From the NCBI GenBank assembly GCA_050010135.1, contig JBEKLP010000124.1, positions 1-5,066 of the forward strand: a stretch of DNA of 5,066 nt. Reading direction: 5' to 3'. Both the position numbers and the translations under genes were made by a program. This DNA comes from FEN-1073 sp050010135. Its GTDB lineage: Bacteria; Chloroflexota; Anaerolineae; Anaerolineales; RBG-16-64-43. The notes below the pieces were generated by a model. The model worked only from the letters and a program-made list of their open reading frames with translations, did not search any database and had not been told where the DNA came from. This document shows, in pieces, positions 1 through 3,759 of the stretch (position 1 is its first letter; the number at the start of each line of letters is the position of its first letter).

Positions 1-124
1 CGCGCGCATCCACGCCGCCGAAATTGTGCCACAGCCCGAGCGAAACGGCCGGGAGTTTCAGGCCGCTGTGCCCGCAGCGGTTGTATCGCATCGTATCGTA
101 GCGGGATTCAGTTGGCAGGTACAT
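1..124 (-). CDS. gpr: Aldo/keto reductase, Gpr/YghZ type (N-terminal fragment)
   Basis: Only the first 41 codons are in the window; the gene continues beyond base 1. The visible protein contains RYNRCGHSGLKLPAVSLGLW at residues 13-32, followed by HNFGG. This closely matches the N-terminus of E. coli YghZ/Gpr (L-glyceraldehyde 3-phosphate reductase), where RYCGKSGLRLPALSLGLWHNFG occupies the same place. Family members are cytoplasmic NADPH-dependent (beta/alpha)8-barrel reductases that act on aldehydes such as L-glyceraldehyde 3-phosphate or methylglyoxal. The catalytic Asp-Tyr-Lys-His residues lie outside the window, so activity cannot be judged here. The ATG at 122-124 has a strong ribosome binding site (GAAAGGAGAG on the minus strand, 131-140) with an 8-nt gap. 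A terminator at 174-229 separates it from the dioxygenase gene upstream, so it probably has its own promoter, which I could not identify. The exact substrate is inferred from family only. Confidence 0.85.
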   Translation of the reverse strand, partial: MYLPTESRYDTMRYNRCGHSGLKLPAVSLGLWHNFGGVDAR

Positions 125-173
125 GCTCTTCTCTCCTTTCGGATTGACCCGGTTCAAGAGGGAACCCCACAAT

Positions 174-229
174 AAAAAAACGCAGGTCTAAATGCTTTAC
201 CACCATACCACGAATCGCATTTTGACCTG
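174..229 (-). terminator. Factor-independent terminator after the dioxygenase gene
   Basis: Read on the minus strand, the arms 217-229 (CAGGTCAAAATGC) and 183-195 (GCATTTAGACCTG) pair over 12 bp with a single A-A mismatch, around a 21-nt loop. Three bases later comes a run of seven T (complement of A174-180). The T-run lies only on the minus-strand side, so the element should stop transcription arriving from the dioxygenase gene (stop at 294) before the reductase gene (start at 124). The loop is longer than in most intrinsic terminators, which lowers confidence a little. Confidence 0.65.
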
Positions 230-293
230 GCAATATCTTCCTTACTATTATCCTTTTTTCTTTGGGAACATCCGCCGATGAAGCGGCGGCGGG

Positions 294-1085
294 TTACTCG
301 CCGAAAACCGCGCAGCGCATGCTCACCGATGCGGCGAAAAACCCCTCGTTGAACTGGCGCGGTTTTTCATTTTCGCTCGCGCCCAGGACGTAAAGCAGCG
401 GCAGGTAATGATCGAAGGTCGGATGGGCGAGGCGCGCCGAGTGCCGCTCGTGGTAGCGGATCAGCGCGTCGTCGTCCCGCGCGGCGAGCGCATCCTCAAC
501 GTAATGGTCGAAATCCAGGGCCCAGGCGAAGGGCGCGGCGTCGAAATCGATCGCCATCAGGTTGTGCACCAGGTTGCCGCTGCCCAGGATCAGCACGCCC
601 TCCTGGCGCAGCGGCTGGAGTTCCCGGCCGATCCGGTATTGCTTGGCCGGCGGCAGATAATAATCCAGGCTCAGCTGCACCACGGGGATATCGGGGTGCG
701 GATACATGTTTGCCAGCACCGACCACGTCCCGTGATCCAGCCCCCATTCCGCGTCCGCATGCACCCGGACGGTCTTGACGGTTTTGCGGACCCGCGCGGC
801 GAGGTCCGGCGATCCCTTGCAGGGGTATTCGATTTCGTTGAGCGTTTGGGGAAAGCCGTAGAAATCGTGAATGGTGCGCGGCGTATCCATGGCGGTGACG
901 GCCGTGCCCTCGGTGAGCCAGTGGGCGGAGATGGAAAGGATCGCCTTCGGCCGCGGGAGCGAGCGCGCCAGCGCCTTCCAGCCGCGCGTGAAGGCGTTCT
1001 CTTCCAACGCGTTTTCCGGAGAACCGTGGCCGATGAAGATCACCGGCATCCGGGTGCCGATGGAAGAGGAGGGGTTTACAGTCAT
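294..1085 (-). CDS. ygiD: 4,5-DOPA-type extradiol dioxygenase (YgiD/DODA, LigB superfamily)
   Basis: The 263-residue protein matches E. coli YgiD along its whole length. Shared blocks are RMPVIFIGHGSPENALE, PRPKAILSISAHW, TAMDTPRTIHDFYGFP, WGLDHGTWSVL, SGNLVHNL and PTFDHYLPLLYVLGA. Counting from this start, the metal-ligand histidines of the family fall at H20 (GHGSP), H55 (SAHW), H174 (LVHN) and probably H226 (DHYLPLL), with the active-site H118 in DHGTW. Family members are cytoplasmic and cleave catechol-type rings; DOPA is the tested substrate for YgiD, and the natural substrate here is unknown. An in-frame ATG at 1142 would add 19 residues and overlap the previous gene. I prefer 1085 because GGAG lies 6 nt upstream and the product then begins MTVNPSSSIGTRMP, much like YgiD. 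The lipoprotein gene ends 47 bp upstream on the same strand, so co-transcription is plausible. A terminator follows at 174-229. Confidence 0.93.
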   Translation of the reverse strand: MTVNPSSSIGTRMPVIFIGHGSPENALEENAFTRGWKALARSLPRPKAILSISAHWLTEGTAVTAMDTPRTIHDFYGFPQTLNEIEYPCKGSPDLAARVRKTVKTVRVHADAEWGLDHGTWSVLANMYPHPDIPVVQLSLDYYLPPAKQYRIGRELQPLRQEGVLILGSGNLVHNLMAIDFDAAPFAWALDFDHYVEDALAARDDDALIRYHERHSARLAHPTFDHYLPLLYVLGASENEKPRQFNEGFFAASVSMRCAVFGE

Positions 1086-1091
1086 GGGTAT

Positions 1092-1095
1092 CTCC
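1092..1095 (-). promoter_or_regulatory. Ribosome binding site fixing the ygiD start
   Basis: The minus strand reads GGAG at 1095-1092, then six bases (ATACCC), then the ATG at 1085-1083. This spacing supports the shorter dioxygenase start. The longer ATG at 1142 has no comparable purine-rich sequence before it (GCTGGAATTTAC). Confidence 0.6.
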
Positions 1096-1132
1096 GTTTC
1101 GGGCCGGGTCAGTCTTCCCCGCCGGTTCTCCT

Positions 1133-1882
1133 TTACTTCCATGTAAATTCCAGCGCTACCGAGCTTGGCAGCGTGATGGGAAGCGACACCGGTTCGACGA
1201 TACCTTGATATTCGGGCTTATACGATGTGCAGTTGATATCCGTCCAAACGTTGGAGACGCAGGAAAGGTCGGAGAAAGCGACGATCCACGTTCCGGTGTC
1301 GCTGAACGGCATATACGAGTAGAGGTCGCCGTCGGCGTTGGTTAGCACCGGATTCAACGCGGTCTTGGTCTGGCTCAAGGTTCGGGCGATGTTAAACCCG
1401 ATTCCTTCCATGGGAACTCCGTTTAAATCCCGCACGTGGGCGCGGATGAGGAGCACGTCCTGGGGTTCGATCACCGGCGCTTCCTGCAGATCTATGTCGG
1501 ACAACATCAGCCAATGGTAGACCCAGCCCTCGGCATTATCCGCGGTTCGGACCCGGAACCACTCCTTATCGGGAGCCTTGCCAAGGATGGTCACCGTATC
1601 CCCAACGTGGATAACCCGAAGGACGGGAAAGAAATAACCCGGTCCAGAGCGCAGGTTTACGTTTTCCGTGTTGATTTCCGATTCGAAGGGCGCGAACGCG
1701 GTCTGCGTAGGCGTGATCGTTACGGTGGGAATGGAACTGGGCGTGTCGGTGGGTGGAATCGGCGTGACGGTTGCGGTGGGCGAAGGAGTCTCGGTAGGAG
1801 TGGGCGTGGCGCCAGTTTTCAGCGCACATCCCGGCAGCAGCAGCACAATCGAGATGCCCGCAAAGATTTTTTTTCTACTCAT
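1133..1882 (-). CDS. SH3b-domain lipoprotein with Thr/Pro linker (second of a tandem pair)
   Basis: The 249-residue protein begins MSRKKIFAGISIVLLLPGC, a lipoprotein signal peptide with lipobox LPGC and lipidated C19, so it should be anchored on the outer face of the cytoplasmic membrane. Residues 23-65 form a Thr/Pro/Ser-rich spacer. Residues about 73-127 look like a bacterial SH3 domain: VNLRSGPGYFFPV, then GDTVTILGKAP, EWFRVRT and AEGWVYHWLM. Residues about 143-249 form a beta-rich region resembling carboxypeptidase-regulatory or Ig-like repeats, with C208 and C218 placed to form a disulfide, ending LEFTWK. SH3b domains often bind cell-wall peptides, but no ligand can be read here. The reading frame stays open to 2125, but that extension would overlap the upstream paralogue. 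The ATG at 1882 has a GGAG 6 nt before it and starts exactly at the signal peptide. The gene lies 128 bp after its paralogue and 47 bp before ygiD. Function unknown. Confidence 0.88.
   Translation of the reverse strand: MSRKKIFAGISIVLLLPGCALKTGATPTPTETPSPTATVTPIPPTDTPSSIPTVTITPTQTAFAPFESEINTENVNLRSGPGYFFPVLRVIHVGDTVTILGKAPDKEWFRVRTADNAEGWVYHWLMLSDIDLQEAPVIEPQDVLLIRAHVRDLNGVPMEGIGFNIARTLSQTKTALNPVLTNADGDLYSYMPFSDTGTWIVAFSDLSCVSNVWTDINCTSYKPEYQGIVEPVSLPITLPSSVALEFTWK
1688..1816. repeat. Low-complexity tract encoding the Thr/Pro linker (second lipoprotein)
   Basis: On the plus strand this stretch is rich in short GTG/GGT/GGC words. It encodes residues 23-65 of the lipoprotein, a Thr/Pro/Ser spacer (TPTPTETPSPTATVTPIPPT and onward). 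Such tracts are prone to length change by slippage, and the counterpart in the paralogue at 2563-2748 is about 20 codons longer. Confidence 0.6.
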
Positions 1883-1980
1883 CGTTCCCTCCCTCAATCC
1901 CTCCCGGGGTGGTAGATTTCCCATCCATCGATCCCGTTTCTTTTTATCCGGATATCTCCTCGACCAGACAAAATGCAATC

Positions 1981-2007
1981 CGGCGCATGAACGCACTCCT
2001 CGCGCCG
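1981..2007 (-). terminator. Weak hairpin between the two lipoprotein genes
   Basis: Arms 2002-2007 and 1981-1986 (CGGCGC/GCGCCG) form a 6-bp GC-only stem with a 15-nt loop, 3 nt past the stop of the first lipoprotein gene. On the minus strand the downstream sequence has only a short T-run (GATTGCATTTTG) several bases away. It may be a partial terminator or an mRNA 3'-end hairpin that lets some transcripts continue into the second gene. The evidence is thin. Confidence 0.25.
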
Positions 2008-2010
2008 CAT

Positions 2011-2805
2011 TCACTTCCAGGTGAATTCCAACACGCCGGTGGACGGAAGCGTGACATCCACCGACGGCGGATCCACAGTGCCCTGGTATCCGTTCTTGTA
2101 ATTCGTGCAGCTTGCATCGGTCCACACGTTACTGTCGCAATCGATTCCGGTTTGGCTCACCGTCCATGTTCCGGTTGAACTTGGCGGCAGGAATGCGAAG
2201 AACTCGCCGCTCGAATCGGTCAGGACGGGGTTGGTTCCGCTGACGGTTTGATCCCCTTGCACGACATCAAAGCTCACCCCCTGGATCGGGGTGCCGCCCG
2301 CGTCGAGCACGCGGCCCTGGATCAGTTGGACGTTCTGCGGCTGGACGACCGGCGCTTCCTCCACATCCACCGTTGCGCGCAACAGCCTCCAGAACACCCA
2401 GCCTTCGACCGTCTCCTTAGTCCGCACCCGGATCCATTCCCCGCCGGGCGCCTTGCCCAGCACGGTGACCGTGCCGCCCTCCGCGATCTGGCGGAACACG
2501 GGAAACAAATAGCCCGGGCCCGTGCGCAATCTGACTTCGGCGGCGGTGGTGACCGCGTTGAAGGGCGTGAACGCCGTGGGGATGGGCGTGATCGACGCGG
2601 TGGGAGAAACGGTCGGGGTGGCCGTTGCGGTGGGGGTGGGCGGCGTGGGGGTCGGGAGAAGAGTATCCGTCGGCGGGATGGCCGTGGGCGTCGGGGCAAG
2701 TGTATCCGCCGGGGGAATGGGCGTGGCCGATGCGGCCGGCGCGGTTTGGCAGGCGGATAAAAATAACATTAGCGCGATGACCGGAACGGATATTATTCTT
2801 CTCAC
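2011..2805 (-). CDS. SH3b-domain lipoprotein with Thr/Pro linker (first of a tandem pair)
   Basis: The 264-residue protein starts MRRIISVPVIALMLFLSAC, a lipoprotein signal with lipobox LSAC and lipidated C19. Residues 20-81 are a long Thr/Pro/Ala spacer. Residues about 88-142 form an SH3b domain: VRLRTGPGYLFPVFRQI, GGTVTVLGKAP, EWIRVRT and VEGWVFWRLL. Residues about 159-264 match the C-terminal domain of the neighbour at 1133-1882. Shared elements are QNVQLIQGRV, NPVLTDSSGEF, STGTWTV, the C223-x9-C233 pair around SNVWTD, NYKNGYQGTV and the final LEFTWK. The start codon is GTG, supported by AAAGGAG 6 nt upstream and by placement at the signal peptide. The two genes clearly arose by tandem duplication followed by substantial divergence. 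The product should be exposed outside the membrane, with the linker reaching through the envelope. SH3b domains suggest wall or protein binding; the actual ligand and role are unknown. Confidence 0.9.
   Translation of the reverse strand: MRRIISVPVIALMLFLSACQTAPAASATPIPPADTLAPTPTAIPPTDTLLPTPTPPTPTATATPTVSPTASITPIPTAFTPFNAVTTAAEVRLRTGPGYLFPVFRQIAEGGTVTVLGKAPGGEWIRVRTKETVEGWVFWRLLRATVDVEEAPVVQPQNVQLIQGRVLDAGGTPIQGVSFDVVQGDQTVSGTNPVLTDSSGEFFAFLPPSSTGTWTVSQTGIDCDSNVWTDASCTNYKNGYQGTVDPPSVDVTLPSTGVLEFTWK
2563..2748. repeat. Low-complexity tract encoding the Thr/Pro linker (first lipoprotein)
   Basis: This G/T-rich plus-strand stretch encodes residues 20-81 of the first lipoprotein. It contains repeated related words such as ATPIPPADT, AIPPTDTLLPTPT and TATATPT, including two similar (A)xIPPxDTL units about 13 residues apart. 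This suggests internal expansion of the linker. The linker is longer than that of the paralogue at 1688-1816. Confidence 0.6.
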
Positions 2806-2811
2806 GATTTT

Positions 2812-2818
2812 CTCCTTT
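2812..2818 (-). promoter_or_regulatory. Ribosome binding site supporting a GTG start
   Basis: The minus strand reads AAAGGAG at 2818-2812, followed by six bases (AAAATC) and the GTG at 2805-2803. This strong site at normal spacing justifies using GTG rather than a later ATG. The next in-frame Met lies inside the signal peptide and would remove its basic N-terminus. Confidence 0.7.
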
Positions 2819-2873
2819 GATGGATATTATGGAACCTTTTCATTACCGTTTGCGGCCAGTGTTACCCGATGGC

Positions 2874-2882
2874 AATATACCA
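2874..2882 (-). promoter_or_regulatory. Possible extended -10 promoter for the lipoprotein genes
   Basis: On the minus strand TGGTATATT occurs at 2882-2874, an extended -10 form (TGnTATATT, 5 of 6 to the TATAAT consensus), about 70 bp before the GTG start at 2805. An A-rich stretch (ATCAAAAAAAC) lies directly upstream. No good -35 box is present at 16-18 bp (best is TTTCAA, 3 of 6). This is a pattern match only. Confidence 0.3.
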
Positions 2883-2994
2883 GTTTTTTTGATAATTGAA
2901 ACGCAGCCGAACGATGGGGGGTTTGCATTGATTTTATTATGGCGAGGGTGGGGCCACAGTGACCAATATCCATATGTTCGTTACGGGCGGATCC

Positions 2995-3022
2995 GTAGGG
3001 GCGGGGTGACCCCCGCCCTTAC
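2995..3022. repeat. REP-like palindrome just downstream of the transposase gene
   Basis: This 28-nt element begins GTAGGGGCGGGG and ends CCCCCGCCCTTAC, forming a 12-bp stem (one G-T pair) around a TGAC loop. GTAG at the foot of a GC-rich hairpin is the hallmark of REP sequences recognised by RAYT transposases. It begins 5 nt beyond the transposase stop codon and has GTAG on the plus strand. A smaller inverted repeat TACGG/CCGTA (2982-2997) overlaps its left foot. No T-run follows on the minus strand, so it is not a standard terminator, but it could protect the mRNA 3' end. Confidence 0.75.
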
Positions 3023-3027
3023 CCCAT

Positions 3028-3579
3028 TCAATGTTGATGGTGGTATTCATCATCCGTTTCCCATGCGAGTGGATTGTTTCGAATATATTCACGGATGCGC
3101 GATAATTCATCGGCATTCCGGATTATATGTTCATGATAATTCCGTTGCCAAACCGGGGCGCCGGGTGTCCCGCGCAATTGGTTTATTCGCGATGTGACGG
3201 CGGATTTATAACCGGCGATTAATGACGCCAATGATTTATTGGCCGGTCCCCGTGGCATGTCGGGGCGTAGGGGCGACCGGCCGGTCGCCCCTACCAAACC
3301 ATTCCCGCATTCCACGATGGTAACGATGGCGTGGAAATGATTTGGCATGACGACGAATTCGTCCAATGCGATTTCGGGGCGGATATCCGGGGTTTTCATC
3401 CATTCCACATGCGCGATTTCCCCGCACGCGTTCAATCGAACAACCCCGCCGGCAATTTCGCCGAATATCGGCAATCGCCGATGCGCGACGATTGTTACGA
3501 AATACGCGCCCGGTTGGGTGTAATCGAATCCTTTTAATCGGATCGATCGTCTGTGATGGATTGATGGATCGTATGCCAT
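3028..3579 (-). CDS. REP-associated tyrosine transposase (RAYT, Y1/IS200-like)
   Basis: The 183-residue protein is a single-domain Y1 HUH nuclease. It starts with the RAYT signature HHRRSIRLKGFDYTQPGAYF (residues 8-27). The HUH motif is VVMPNHFHAIV with H81 and H83. The C-terminal signature is PVWQRNYHEHIIRN (142-155) then IREYIRNNP (162-170), where Y165 aligns with the catalytic tyrosine of E. coli TnpA-REP (Y115, in VDYIYINP). All catalytic residues are present and the length is normal, so the gene looks intact. Known RAYTs cut and rejoin single-stranded DNA at GTAG-headed REP hairpins. REPs of that form lie on both sides of this gene. Unusually, residues 96-104 (VGATGRSPL), between the HUH and tyrosine motifs, are encoded by a perfect REP palindrome. 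The ATG at 3579 has AGGGGG 6 nt upstream. No second transposition gene (TnpB) is near, as expected for RAYTs. Confidence 0.93.
   Translation of the reverse strand: MAYDPSIHHRRSIRLKGFDYTQPGAYFVTIVAHRRLPIFGEIAGGVVRLNACGEIAHVEWMKTPDIRPEIALDEFVVMPNHFHAIVTIVECGNGLVGATGRSPLRPDMPRGPANKSLASLIAGYKSAVTSRINQLRGTPGAPVWQRNYHEHIIRNADELSRIREYIRNNPLAWETDDEYHHQH
3248..3265. repeat. Small hairpin beside the internal REP
   Basis: CCCCG (3248-3252) and CGGGG (3261-3265) form a 5-bp stem with an 8-nt loop inside the transposase gene, one base before the 28-nt palindrome. A copy of the REP centre word GGCCGGTC lies at 3241-3248. These may be remnants of a longer REP pair, or simply coding sequence. Confidence 0.3.
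3267..3294. repeat. Perfect 28-nt REP palindrome inside the transposase gene
   Basis: The left half GTAGGGGCGACCGG (3267-3280) is the exact reverse complement of the right half CCGGTCGCCCCTAC (3281-3294), with no mismatch and no spacer. GTAG is present at the foot on both strands. It encodes residues 96-104 (VGATGRSPL) plus the first base of codon 105 without breaking the transposase frame. The 16 nt GGCCGGTCGCCCCTAC at 3279-3294 recur exactly at 3650-3665 in the upstream REP, so this belongs to the same repeat family. Confidence 0.85.
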
Positions 3580-3616
3580 GATTTTCCCCCTGTGCGGCGA
3601 ATATTCAATTGCATTT

Positions 3617-3665
3617 GTGGGGGCGACCCCCCGCTTCGCGAGGGCAGGCGGCCGGTCGCCCCTAC
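3617..3665. repeat. Compound REP upstream of the transposase gene
   Basis: Outer arms GTGGGGGCGACC (3617-3628) and GGTCGCCCCTAC (3654-3665) pair over 12 bp with one G-T pair. They enclose 25 nt that contain an inner hairpin (CGC TTC GCG at 3632-3640, extended by CCC/GGG). The right arm is identical to that of the palindrome inside the transposase gene. The intact GTAG lies on the minus strand, opposite in orientation to the REP at 2995-3022. Confidence 0.75.
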
Positions 3666-3678
3666 GATGTCATTCAAT

Positions 3679-3710
3679 GCCGTGGATTCATCACGGCCGT
3701 GCGCCCCTAC
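3679..3710. repeat. Half-REP remnant with adjoining hairpin
   Basis: GCCGTG (3679-3684) and CACGGC (3692-3697) make a 6-bp hairpin with a 7-nt loop. It overlaps the palindrome CACGGCCGTG (3692-3701), which runs into GCGCCCCTAC (3701-3710). That end is the right half of a REP with GTAG on the minus strand; the matching left half is missing. It appears to be a decayed or partial REP next to the compound one. Confidence 0.5.
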
Positions 3711-3735
3711 AATATAACGGGGCGGTGATATATAC

Positions 3736-3755
3736 GGGCGGGTCGCAACCCGCCC
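3736..3755. repeat. GC-rich hairpin just after the helicase stop codon
   Basis: GGGCGGGT (3736-3743) and ACCCGCCC (3748-3755) form a perfect 8-bp stem with loop CGCA, 4 nt beyond the helicase stop (3760). The foot TACGGGCGG (3733-3741) repeats exactly at 2982-2990 beside the REP downstream of the transposase gene, so this is probably a related element. It lacks the GTAG head and has no T-run after it on the minus strand. It may stabilise the 3' end of the helicase mRNA or act as a weak terminator. Confidence 0.55.
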
Positions 3756-3759
3756 ATGA

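Noticed and set aside
202..233. Promoter-like pair TTGCCA and TATGGT on the minus strand upstream of the reductase gene.
   Set aside because: The 20-bp spacing and poor -10 match are weak, and the region is better explained by the terminator stem.
272..289. Hairpin CCGCCG/CGGCGG with a 6-nt loop right after the ygiD stop codon, considered as a terminator.
   Set aside because: On the minus strand it is followed by an A-rich stretch, not a T-run; the better terminator lies further on at 174-229.
1086..1142. Longer ygiD start at the ATG at 1142, adding 19 residues.
   Set aside because: It overlaps the end of the lipoprotein gene, has no ribosome binding site, and the added residues have no counterpart in E. 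coli YgiD.
408..1208. Plus-strand open frame opposite the dioxygenase gene.
   Set aside because: It is an antisense shadow of a clearly identified gene, with a composition-driven Arg/Gly/Val-rich product.
1883..2125. Upstream extension of the second lipoprotein frame to 2125.
   Set aside because: It overlaps the paralogous gene, and the true start is marked by a ribosome binding site and a lipoprotein signal peptide at 1882.
2995..3755. CRISPR array, considered because several similar palindromic repeats occur close together.
   Set aside because: The repeats differ in length and sequence, the spacing is irregular, and one lies within a transposase gene; they fit REP elements.
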